Assembly (NCBI GenBank): GCA_017163975.1
Contig: JAFFSR010000242.1
Coordinates: 1,141,001-1,205,000 of the forward strand
Length of the DNA stretch: 64,000 nucleotides
Direction of reading: 5' to 3'
DNA from: Anastatus disparis
Taxonomy: Eukaryota > Arthropoda > Insecta > Hymenoptera > Eupelmidae
Position numbers and translations under genes: made by a program. This document shows, piece after piece, positions 1-11,800 of this stretch; position 1 is the first letter of the stretch, and each line of letters starts with the position of its first letter. The notes beneath the pieces are model-generated. The model saw nothing but the letters and a program-made list of their open reading frames with translations, was not told where the DNA came from and made no database searches.

Positions 1-893
1 TCGATTGGCAACCTGTTACAAATCTGACGCACGTTTCAGTCGCAATTAAATTTCAGCAGATATGCATTAAAATGTGGAAACAGACCACGCAAGTTTTGCA
101 CAATCGTGCTTACAACAGATTGTGTTATCAGGGCAATTAAAGAAATTAAAATATTAATGAATTTAATAATCACATATTATTGGGAATTCTGAAAATAAAT
201 TGTCATAATAAATATTTGTTGAGAAAAAATTTCTTTTTTATTTTAAATATTTTAAAACTTTAATAATAAAATTTAATAAGTTTTTCAAAATATTAATTTT
301 TATTGAAATATAGTATTTTTTTTAAATTTTATTAAGTAATTTAATCATTTGTTAGAAATTTCATGAAAAATTATTTAAATTCACAAATTTTTCATTTGGC
401 GGGAATAAAGCACTTTATTCCTGCTTATGTGCGGGAATAAAATTATTATATCCCCGTTAATATTTTAGAAGTCAGTATCTTACTTTCGGCCCGCTTTACG
501 AGTTAATAAAGTGGCCATTACTGTTGGGGTAGGAATAAAATCTATTTCTTCCTCGGGAAATACAACCCTTAGGAGACATATGAGACTTTACTTTGTAGTT
601 GCATAATGTACCATAAATCTTGTAAATTACTCAATGTTATAAAATAATTAATACTGTATCATACAGCTACACTGAAAAGGCTATGGTAGAACGATTGTGT
701 AAAGCTAATGCACTATACTCTGAATTTGCGTAAATAAAAATCATTCAATCTGTAAAAATTCAATGATTTATGAAAAAGTATAGTGTTAAAGAAGTTGGTA
801 GCGTTTTTATCACACTGTACTACGTTGTTAGGGCAACGTTGATACTGCATCTTGACAAGTTAATAATTAAACATTAAAAAGTTTTAACTTATA
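1..893. other. AT-rich intergenic stretch
   Basis: There is no coding signal here apart from the run-up to the exon at 896. The one recognisable piece is a repeat-family copy at about 394-560, listed separately. The rest is low-complexity A/T sequence. Confidence 0.6.
394..560 (+). repeat. Dispersed repeat copy (family also at 14590-14945)
   Basis: The stretch contains GGCGGGAATAAAGCACTTTA, then TCTTACTTTCGGCCCGCTTT, then GAGTTAATAAAGTGGCCATT and a GGGGTAGGAATAAA end. The same ordered blocks recur at 14826-14945 in the same orientation, and the last block recurs inverted at 14590-14624. This indicates a dispersed element, probably a MITE. The two ends of this copy are not resolved. Confidence 0.6.
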
Positions 894-895
894 AA

Positions 896-1090
896 ATGTC
901 AGAAAAACGAAAAAATTTTACCAAACAAGAAAAAGAGCTGATTACTTCAATAGTGGAGGAATATAAAACTGTTATTTTTAATAAACATAGATCTATTACA
1001 ATAGTAAATGCAAAGGAAGCAGCTTGGCGCGAAATTGCTGAAAAATTTAACCAAAGGAGTGAAACTAATGTTTATGTAAGTAACATTTAA
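896..1090 (+). pseudogene. Myb/SANT-like DNA-binding (MSANTD3/zeste-type) N-terminal exon, truncated
   Basis: The 64-codon frame starts MSEKRKNFTKQEKELITSIV and continues with AAWREIAEKFNQRSE. This matches the first two helices of the Myb/SANT-like domain seen in MSANTD3- and zeste-like proteins, which are multicopy in insects and often associated with transposons. The second tryptophan helix, which families usually continue as a stretch like RTxKQLRxxW, is missing. The frame reads through a plausible donor (GTAAGT at 1076) just after Val-Tyr and stops soon after. No continuing exon is visible in the 1.2 kb before the CstF-77 promoter. It is therefore either a relic or an isolated first exon whose partner exons have been lost. 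The ATG context (ATAAAATGTC) is good for an insect start. The domain call rests on pattern recognition only. Confidence 0.5.
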
Positions 1091-1173
1091 CGGGATGTCG
1101 TAGTTGTTGGAATCGATTTTTGCTTTTTTTATCTTACTGATATCTTTTTAAATTTACTATTTGGACAAATATA

Positions 1174-1755
1174 ATGACTTGTCCGCGGTAAAACTATATT
1201 AATACAATAATTTTTGTTAAATTAAAAATTCAATTTAGCTTCATATTTTTTTATGAACTTTGAATGAAAATTAGATATCAAGCTCGATGAACCTAACCTC
1301 AAAATAGTATATATCGAAAGTTTGTTTATAACTTTTTATGTATATTATTTTGGTAAATTTCTTGACTTGTCCGCGCTAAGGATTAATCTTTCGAATTTTC
1401 TCACTGAAGTGAAAGAATTTGATTTGACGCACTGTTTACTCATGAACTTTGAATAAAAATATTATTAGGAGAAGCAGAACTACGATATCCTCTTAATTAT
1501 CATAGGCAAAATTTAAAATAAATAATTTGATAAAATATCGCAAAAAATTCATGCTTAATTTTTTTATTCTAAATTTATTATTAATACAATTATAATTACT
1601 TGTCTACACCAGAGCAACTTTAATAAAATAATTATTGTAATATAAATAATTGGTTAAATTTGTAACTTTTCCATGAACTTAAATTGAAAATTAAATATCA
1701 AATTTGATAAACCTAACCTCATAACCCTATAATAATTTATCAAAAGTTTATATAA
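1174..1755 (+). repeat. Three-unit diverged direct repeat
   Basis: Unit 1 (1174-1335) and unit 3 (1594-1755) align without net gaps at an offset of 420 bp. They share ACTTGTC near the start, ATGAACTT in the middle, AACCTAACCTC and a final AAGTTTATA. A shorter middle unit (about 1366-1470) shares GACTTGTCCGCG and ATGAACTTTGAAT. Unit 3 ends exactly where a Helitron-like CTAG terminus begins. Confidence 0.65.
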
Positions 1756-2000
1756 CTAGTGCTTGAACAGCGCGCGTTGCACGCGCTAATTTTTAACATG
1801 AATTTATTAAAATTTAACATATTATTTAAAAGTGAAATCATTATAATTTATTATTTAACAATAATATTATACTTTTTTAAAATAAAACTAAATAAATTTC
1901 ACTTCCTTTTTAAAGTTACCAAGTATTTATTTAGCTATAATAAATAATAAAATATTTTAACTTAATAATTTAAACCTTAATAGTTTATTTTTTTAAATCT
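1756..2000 (-). mobile_element. Helitron-like element, 3' terminus on the minus strand
   Basis: Read on the minus strand, the sequence ends in a GC-rich hairpin (AGCGCG...CGCGCT, about 1768-1787), then about 10 nt, then CTAG followed by T. That is the canonical Helitron 3' end: a hairpin about 10 nt before CTRR, with insertion at A/T. The CTAG lies at 1756-1759 on the plus strand. The 5' (TC) end is not identified, so the right boundary given is only nominal. Confidence 0.5.
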
Positions 2001-2299
2001 CGCGGGTATATACAACTATACAGACAGCGCACGTATACGTAACCAAGAAAAAACATTAATTTTTATTAAGATCAAAATTTACAATAATCTTCATTAAGAT
2101 TTTGAATGAATCTAATTATATTAAGAAAATTAGATGATTTAAACTAAGAGCTACACGCATGCGCACTCTGTGAGTTAATCACGAAACATTAATCTTGGTT
2201 TTATATAACAACATTCAATCATGACTTGTGATAAATGTTTCAGTTTACTTTTCGACTATTTTTCTACAATATACTTACTTATCTTTTGATTACTATTAG

Positions 2300-2830
2300 A
2301 AAAAAAAATTTTTTAGAAAATTTGAATCATGTATAAATATATGAAGGCTTAGTACCCTAACTGGCCGTCGAGGCGTAATCAAACATGCATATACTGTGTC
2401 AGTCACTTATCCCTTTTACAAAGAAAAAAAGCTATAGTGAAGTGAGTGTGAGCAGAGCGCTGTGATCGTCAAAAGGTAAAAGGTTTATTCTGTTGTACTC
2501 TATATTCCATCTTTCTCGATCATTTTAGCTTGGGCTACGGTTGCGTTAACTTTCAGCAGGCAGCCATGATTTAAAAAGTTTTTTTTCCTCATTTGCTTTT
2601 TGTGTGCGTATATTTTGTGTATCGAGAAATATTGTTTGTGTAGAAAAACAAAGCAAACCATTTTGATATAAAATATTGTAGCCCCGTCGTGAGATATATA
2701 TATATAAATACAACATATAAATCAATAAAATTTCTACAGAAAGGTCATTTCTCTGCTGTAGCAACTCTCCAGTGTAACGAACACATTCTTCTACAACGCT
2801 CCAAAAATTGGAATCAAGAAAGCCAGAGCC
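2300..2830 (+). promoter_or_regulatory. CstF-77 promoter and 5' UTR region
   Basis: Base composition rises here relative to the flanks, with CGTCGAGGCG at about 2367 and GTGAGTGTGAGCAGAGCGC at about 2443. This is the expected place for the transcription start of a housekeeping gene whose ATG is at 2831. No TATA box or initiator can be assigned with confidence. The 5' UTR may itself be spliced. Confidence 0.45.
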
Positions 2831-2848
2831 ATGGCTGAAAATGATTTT
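2831..2848 (+). CDS. su(f): su(f) exon 1 (residues 1-6)
   Basis: The exon encodes MAENDF and ends at a GTAAGA donor. It is in phase 0 with exon 2, which begins DWGNEKLQ. The start context GAGCCATGG is strong, and the sequence fits a divergent CstF-77 N-terminus. Because it is so short, transcript data would be needed to exclude an alternative first exon. Confidence 0.8.
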
Positions 2849-5800
2849 GTAAGAATACAATCTTTTTATTAAATAAAAATTAAATTTTTGTAAATGAGTT
2901 TTAATTATAATTTTCTGATTTTTTTCAATTTAACCTCGAATTTTTAATAGTTTGTTTAAAATATGCTACGTGCTGTCGTTATAAGTTCATGAGTTGGCAC
3001 GTAACATTATATTGTTAACCAATCATAGCTATATTATAAAACGTATACAAGCTTTTAAGCAAGTTATTATATTGATTAAACATTTATAAATGATATTAAC
3101 ATGAAACTATCGAATTGAAGTTATTTATGCGTATTATTTTTTCATTTGTATTTAACTTTATTTTTCTCTTAGTCATGCAATTAAGAAATTTTAAATGACC
3201 AAAAAAATAACTTTACTATAATGTATTTAGCATAATAACAATTATAAATGACTTTATTATTGTTTATTGTATAATTTTTAAATTACGTATATAAAGAATT
3301 AAAAATAAAAATCACAAAATTCGTTGGTTAAGTACACAAAGGCTCCAATGAAATAACAATACGCATGTGCTAAGCGATCGCAATCTGCCCTGATCACAGC
3401 GTTATTACTAACATGGCGGATTTTGCTCGAGAACGCTGATTCTTGGGTTTATTAATTACGCGTTTTATTGTTTTTATTAAAAAGTGTTATGATTTCTTAC
3501 TTAAAAATTCCAGTAAACATGGAGGAGACAAACTTATTGGTATTTTTTACGACTTATTTTGTTGTTTTAATTCCTTACACATTGTGGCTTTTTCTTCTTA
3601 TTGCTTTAATTACTTATTTTATTTCAAGAGCAAATAGGTTGATATTTTAAAAGACTATTTTTTGTGATTTGTTTTTGAATTTTGAAAATTTTTGAATCAA
3701 TTTTAATTAGATTTATGTATATGTCAAAAGATTAAATTTTATTAAATGCTTCAAATAAAATTAACTCGTAACTAATCTAATTTTTTTACACGCATTTTTT
3801 ATGGTAATTTTTTGTAATTATTTCAAGTTTCATTATATTAAAATTTTTTTTATTATTAATTATTAATAAATGAAATTATTTTTACCTGGTAATAATCTTT
3901 TCTTTAATATTTTTCTAAAACACAGTAAATGAATTAATTTTTTGCAAAATTAAATTCTGATCAATGGCATCAGAAGTAATCCAAGTCAAACTAACTGTTT
4001 TTATAAATTAAAATTAATTATTTAAAATGAATATTTGTAAAAAGTTGATACATTAATAACAATATAAATATTTTTTAAAGGTTTTTAAAAAAATTGAAAT
4101 GCAAAAACAATTCAAAATTAAAAAAAACAGAAAAGTTTATTTTTGTTCTGTATTTTATGAGTTGGTTCAAAAGTTTAATTTATTCAAGTATTTTTTTTAA
4201 AAACAGTTCAGCAGATGGTTGTGAAAAGAATTCGTATATTTTATTATTTTATTCTATATTCTTAAAAATTTAAGTTAAATCTTTCTTTTATTATATAGAA
4301 TTTTGCAAATCAAATTATTATTTTTTTTTCAATATTTATACTGTAACTTAATGTAAATTATTTAAAAATAAAAAACAAATAATTTTATTAAGTATTTTGA
4401 TATTTAAAATTATATAGTAGATTAAATTATGTGAATGTAGAATATCATTTTTTCACTGTTATATAATCAGTAAAGTATACCATACTCACAACATGTGTAC
4501 GATTAAATTGAAAAGACTAGCAAGAAATATATTTTGATTATCTTAAAAGTTTTGTAATATAATTAATTTTATTTAATTAGAAGTATTACATATAATGGGT
4601 TTTTCAAATAAAAATATAAAACTACTTAGCAATTATGAAGAAATTTGATTATTTTCTTTTTTAGGGTTCTCTTAAACAAAAAAAATTTATTTCTAAAAAT
4701 AGATAAAATCAATTTAGGTTGACCTACCTTGTGTATATTATTTTATGTTTTATTTAAATTCTTAAAAAATATTATTATATGTATTTTATTTAAATTATTT
4801 AAATAATAAAATAATAATATATATAATAAGTTGAAAAATTTTCAGGACTGGGGTAATGAAAAATTGCAGAGAGCTCAGAAAACTGTCAATGAATCACCTT
4901 ATGATCTTGAAGCATGGAGTCTCCTCATCAGAGAAGCACAAATCAGACCTATTGTTGAAGTACGATCAATTTTTGAAAAACTTGTAACAGTGTTTCCATC
5001 AGCAGGTCGTTACTGGAAAATTTATATTGAACAAGAGGTAAACTAAATTATATAATTTTAACTTAAGATGATGATTATGTATTAAAACAAATTATTTTTA
5101 TACATTATTATTTTTATTTTGTTTCAGATGAAAATGCGCAACTATGAAAAAGTGGAAAAGGTATGTTTATGCAGAGTTTTTTAGTTCTTCATACTTGTAT
5201 GAAAGATTCGATTATGGGAAAAAAACTGTAAAAGTAATATTCTTAGATTAGTAAGAAAAATGAAAAAGTGTATTTTGATACATATACTTGAAAATAAGCA
5301 TTTGAAATGTGATACTAAGTATAAAAAAATATTTGGACTGTGATATTTTTAATGAAAGTAGTTCTATATTTTTGTACAAACTTATTACGTAAAAAAAAAA
5401 TATTTTTATTTATTATTTAATTTATTGATATTTATTTTATTTAATTTTTAAAAGTTATAAAATATTACTTTTTATTTATTTACATTAATTCATTGATTTT
5501 TGTAAATCTTTTTCATTTTACTTAATTACATATCATATTCCAGCTTCGATTTCCGATATAATTATATTATAAAGTGAATAATTAAGAATCGAAATCGTGC
5601 GATATAAAAAATTATTATTATTAAAAACAGTGTGAAATGTGATAAGCACTTTGCAAGTTATGTGAAGTGAATAAAAAGCTTTTATTTTCACCAAAAGGCA
5701 CTTATTTCATTGATTGACTATTATGCTGAAACAATGTTTGGGAGGTAGTTTTCTTTTTATGATATAATAATTTAAATTACTTTTCTTGTTATCACTATTG

Positions 5801-8800
5801 TATGCAAAAATTGTTATAAATAGTTTTTACTGTTTCTTTATTGTTTATAATTGAATTACAATTAAAACTAAAAGGAAGATAACCTTCTAAACATGGTAGC
5901 CTTATATTCCTTCCTGAGTTTTTTTTTTTACTTATAATTTTTAAAAGAATCCAGCTGTTTGAAACTTTTTCCTTCAGTATTTTGGATATACTATAGAATA
6001 TATTACCAGCTATGAGAAATTTTTAATATTGGGAAATATCATATCTCAGAGATGCAGATTATCATCTACGCAAGAAATATTATTATTATAAAACCTTTCC
6101 TTTAAAAAATATCCTTTAGTAAAAAGTGATCCTTTCTAGAAGTAGCATAAAATGATTCATCGTTACATTCTGAATTTTAATAAAATTGATAACTAAATAA
6201 AAAATATATTTAAGTATATTTATATTTTGGAGTACGATGATCTCATCTTATGTTGTTTCGCAAAGTCTCAATTTTCTTTAATCTTATAAGATTTTAACCT
6301 CTGACGAAAGCGGATAATAATTTAAGAGTTCGTTAAATAAAGGCAATTATCACAGTGAAACATATCTTTTTTAATTTCTCATAAAAATCCTTTTAAATAT
6401 ATCATAAAAACGTATGTGTTGACCAATAAACCATTTGCAAAGATGTTTTGGTTCATTTTTACTTACCCAATTTTTATCAATATAAATATCTCTTTGAATT
6501 TTCACTTAGTGAAACAGAAAGCAATTATCAACTATCGGGTATGATCTGCATAGCATTAAGCATGTATTTATGTGTATAAGCAAAAATTAAATATTTATTG
6601 GAGACTATTAGTATATATTTGCCTCTTGTTGAAGAGTAAGTAGGAGGTATCAAGATTTTTGATTCACAGTTGGAGAAAATTTTCTCTTATTATAATAATT
6701 TCATTTATAAAATGAATTTTTTTTCTTTTTTTTGTTGTTTAACAGCTTTTCCAGAGATGTCTTATGAAAATCTTAAACATTGAACTATGGAAATTATATT
6801 TATCTTATGTTAAAGAGACTAAAGCAAGTCTAGCTACATATAAGTGAGTATAAACAGAATTATTAATAAATTTATTAATTATTGTAAAATATAATTAAAT
6901 TAAAATTATAAATTTTATTTACAGAGAAAAAATGGCACAAGCATATGATTTTGCTTTGGACAAGATAGGAATGGACATACACTCTTACAGTATATGGAAT
7001 GATTATGTAGTATTTTTAAAAAGCGTTGAAGCTGTTGGCTCTTATGCTGAAAACCAAAGAATAAGTGCTGTGAGAAAGGTAAATATAAATTAACAGTTGA
7101 TTGAAATATAACAAAATTATAAATAAAACATAAACAATTTTGTAATTCAATATAAGTTCTGTTATATCTTGAAGTAAATAAGTAAATAATTTTTTATTAT
7201 TAAAATCAAGAATATTATTTTGGATTTCAATATTTTTCTCTAAATTAAATTTTTATTAGTTACAAGAAAAAAAATTCCATATTTTTTTTAAACAAATATA
7301 CCATTTTGATAAGATAAACAATTTTTTATTAACTGCATCAATTCTACAACATTAATTTTATTTTTATTCGTATCTTTTTTAACAAATGATATTTTTATTT
7401 AAATACATAAATATAATATAATTTGCAATGGTTTGCCGGCAGGTATATCAACGTGGTGTTGTAAATCCTATGATCAATATGGAACAGTTATGGAAAGATT
7501 ACATGGCATTTGAACAAAATATTAATCCAATTATTGCAGAAAAGATGGCAATTGAAAGATCCAGGGATTACATGAATGCAAGAAGAGTAGCCAAAGAATT
7601 AGAAGCAGTAACAAGAGGATTAAACAGAAGTGCTCCAAGTGTACCTCCTACAGGTCATCCAGAAGAAATAAAACAAGTAACTAAATATTTCGTTTCATTT
7701 ATTTCATTTACTCAATGTTTAATAAAAATTGCCTATTATTCTGATGACCTTATTTCATTCCATAATTTCATTTTATTTTATTTGTACCTAAATAAAAATA
7801 AAATATATAATTTAAAAAATATTGGAGGGTTGCATTGATTTATGTGTTAGTTCTATTTTAAGTATCTAAGAAATGATATTATTATACAATCTGTAATCGG
7901 AACAAATGTTTACTATTCTTCAATGCAGCAAAACATGATTTTTTACAAATTCTCTATTTTAGAGTTTACATAGGTTAATAACACAATATTGTTGATATTT
8001 TTTTTAAGCACCTTAAAATTTTTATTTAAAAAGATAAGCAAAATTGTAAGAAACTTAATTATTTTTACAATGTGCTTATGCTTTCTTGCATCATATAATT
8101 TCTTCTCTCTAATCATTAACATAAGTTTATTTTACAAAAATTATCTAATGTCAAAAATGTACATTAAATTTAATTTATCATATATTATTTAATTTTATTA
8201 TACAAAATGACTTCATACTCTATAAATTGAGTAAATAATTCAGGTAACTTATTAAAAGCTTGGTAACTTACAAAAAGCTTGGTCATATGTAATTTTCATT
8301 TCTATTACAAAACCATGTTATTCATTTCCAAATATTTATGAAATCCTTATAAATCATTAAATACATTTATTGATATAATGCTCCCTATTCATCATAGACA
8401 TTATGAACTTTTTAAAAATTAGTTTAAGCCATTTACTTTGAAATGAAATTTTACTCTGACTGTAAACCATACCCATCTTATTATTTGATCTTTTTTATTC
8501 TAATGTTGCAACCAGGACTAAAATAATTAAAAATGGATTCTATTAATAATTTATTTTTGTTGATTTAGTATAATTTCTCCATCAATATAACTATTATAAA
8601 TTTAGGTAATAATGATTCACTTTTTTCCCAAAATTATTTTTTAATGCAACCCTAGTGGAAATCGAATCTGTGAATAACTGTGAATAACTGGAAATAACTG
8701 TTATAAAATGTTCAGATTGAGACAGGAATAACAGTTAGCACCAGTTATTCCCAGTTATTTCTAGTTACTTACAGATATTCCCAGTTATTTCCATTGGACT

Positions 8801-11800
8801 TTACAAATAATTTGAAAAATCAGAGAAAAATCAAAGATGCATAACAGTTATTCACAGTTATTTCCAGTTATTTACAGTTATTAACATTTATTTCCAGTTT
8901 CGCTATATTATAACTTTTATCATTTTTTTAGTACCTTTTATTTTTCAAATTATTTCTCAACTTAACTGGAAATAACTGGAAATAACTATGAATAACTGTT
9001 ATAGTATCTGTAATTTTTCAAATCATTTCTCAACTCAACTGTGAATAACTGGAAATATCTGTAAATAACTGGGAATAACTGAGAATAACTGGTGCTAACT
9101 GTTATTCCTGTCTCAATCTGAACATTTTATAACAGTTATTCGCAGTTATTTCCAGTTATTCCCAGTTATTCACAGTTATTTACAGTTATTCACAGATTCG
9201 ATTTCCACTAGGGAATGTGTTAAAAAATTATCAAAAACATGCAAAAATATTTTACTATCCCAGAGGGCCATCCATTTTAGAATGATTTTTAAAATAGATT
9301 TCACCATAAGTAAATAATTTTAAATATTTAAAAAAATGAATTAACCAACAGAGGTAAATATTTAGCTGTAAAAGTAGTATTAAAAAGATTTTATAAATAA
9401 CAAATTTAATCATTTTTAGATATTTACAACTTTAAGGTATTAGGACTTTGTTGAAGTCTAGAGAGAAATCAAATTTAACTGTATTGATAATTTTTTTTTT
9501 CTTATAATATTAATTTATAAAACTTTTTTTACCATAAATATATATTAAATCTAAGACTTTGATCCATGAATAATTTTTAAAAATCTCATCCGATTGAAAT
9601 CCTTTTCTTTAGTTAAACACTTGATCTAGGGAATTACCACAGACTTTCTCAGACAATTTTCAACAAATTGATTTCGAAATTTCCAGAGATCTTCAATTTA
9701 TATATTTTCACAAAATAACAGTGCTGAAATTTTGATAAGTTTCAGTAAAATTCACAAAAATAACTATTTTTTTCCAATATTTTCAACTGCCAAAACAAAC
9801 TTTTAAACTTTTTTTTTTTTTTGAAAAATTAAAGATTCTATTTTATGAAGATATATAAATTGGAAATCTCTAAAAATTTTTAAATCAATTTGTGGAAAAT
9901 TAGCTGTGAAAATCTGCGGTGATCCCCTAAATCAAGTGTTTAACTAAAAAAATAGTATATTACTCACCAAGGGAGGTAAAGAACTGGCGAATCGTTCGCC
10001 TCCGACTCGGGTGGCAATTTACATGTGCTATGGAGTCGCCATTTTACCTCTCGTGGTGAGTATATTATTTTTCGCCATACCCAGGCCGAAAATACCACTT
10101 TCGTTTTTCGCAGCCGGGGTGAAAGTGGTACTTTCGGCCAGGGTATAGCGAAATAGTATATTACGATACGGGCGACTTAAATCACCTATTATTATACGGC
10201 GAAGTTAGGGCCCGAGCGTCAGCGAGGGTCCTAAACGCCGTGTAATAATAGGTGAATTTAAGTCGCGAGTATCGTATACTATTTTATAGCTCGAGTGATT
10301 TAAATCCGCCACACTACATCTATACTCTCAAAATTCAATAACAAACAAAGGCTATGCACTCCACGAATGATAATTCATTAAAAAAACGAATTCTATTTAC
10401 CAGCAAAACTAGGCATTCTACTAATGATAAATCGTAAAAGAAAAGCGAAAACTGCAAAAAAGCAAAATCTAAGCACTTCGCGAATAATAAATAAAAAAAA
10501 AATGAAAAATATATATAAAACATGAAATAACATTATGTCAAACTGTTGAAATTAATTCTGTAATAATAAAAATCTAAATTTCCTTTCATATATGTATTAG
10601 GGCCGTAGGAGCAACAATTGGTAACTTATGTATTGTATTAGCAGTTACGTTTAGGGGAATCACAGACGCGACGGAGTCTTAGAGCGTCGAAATGACTACC
10701 TCTTCGCTTCACATGTTACACTGATATTAACTTTGGTCTTACACGTATTGAACACGCTTATAATTGTTATTTATTTTGAAAAATATCGATATAAAAGAGT
10801 TGCAATAATCTACACCTCATTATTATCGATGAATAAACTCTTAAAAATAATCCAAATATCAAAATATCGCTTATTATAAGTGCGTGATTTAAGTGAATTC
10901 AGCGTTATATTCATTATCGAACAGCGTAAAAATTTATCGTTTAACAATCGGCTCAGCGGGATTTAAGCGCGGATTTAAATCACGCAGTGCTATAAAAGAT
11001 TTTAATCATCGGATAAGATTTTTAAAAATAATTCATGGACCAAAGTCTTGGATTTACCGTGAAGGACGTAATTTCTGATCACTTAAGAGGTATTTCTGAT
11101 CACATATTTACACGTAAAAAAGTAAAAGTATATTTCTTTTTCACACAAACGAAGCATTTCTTACGCTCAATCTATTTTTTCTCATAAATTAAAAAAAAGT
11201 TTTTCCTACTAAAATCTTATAGATTATGATTTATAATAAATAATGATAAGAAATTACGCCCTGATCAGGAACTACGTCCTTTACGGTAATATATATATTT
11301 AATATAAAAAAAATTGTTCAAGTCTAGTAAATAAAATATAAATCTAATGATAATTTTTTTTTTCTCAGTCCAGATACTTTAAGAGTCAGCCGTATCGCTC
11401 TGTCCTTGTCTAATCTAAATTTTCGTTATAATAAATAAATTAAATATTTATATACAAATTTAAGGGGTGAGCGCAATAGCGCAAAAGACGAGCAAACGAT
11501 TCTATTTTATGAAAAAATATGAAATTTTCATTATTTTTCAAGTAAAGTACGAAACGGAAAAAATGAGGTTGAGTTTGACTGTGTTTTCCGTTTCGTACTT
11601 TACTTGAAAAATAATGAAAATTTCATATTTTTTCATAAAATAGAATCGTTTGCTCGTCTTTTGCGCTATTGCGCTCACCCCTTAAATTTGTATATAAATA
11701 TTTAATTTATTTATTATAACGACCCTGGTAGAAAATAAACCATTTTTTGGCCATTTTTGCTGGTTAACACATGTTAAAATGACACTTATCTAGAAATTCT

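Larger units (their letters stand above)
2849..4845 (+). other. su(f) intron 1
   Basis: This 1997-nt intron is mostly AT-rich. It contains a GC-richer island at about 3330-3520 and a micropeptide ORF at 3519, listed separately. Nothing else could be recognised. Confidence 0.75.
9547..11056. mobile_element. Outer inverted-repeat element containing nested MITEs
   Basis: About 50 bp at 9547-9596 (core AAGACTTTGATCCATGAAT) recurs inverted at 11003-11056 (core AAGACTTTGGTCCATGAAT), roughly 88 percent identical by eye. The interval contains complete smaller palindromic elements, so I read it as an older host element invaded by younger ones. It could instead be two solitary copies in opposite orientation. 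Confidence 0.55.

Noticed and set aside
2546..2860. 104-codon open frame on the minus strand over the su(f) leader
   Set aside because: It has no domain, overlaps exon 1 antisense, and its composition reflects the UTR.
7677..7838. Extension of the exon 6 frame ([10 protein letters not shown]...)
   Set aside because: This is intronic read-through past a GTAACT donor. The homologous protein continues with exon 7 (VELWKKYI).
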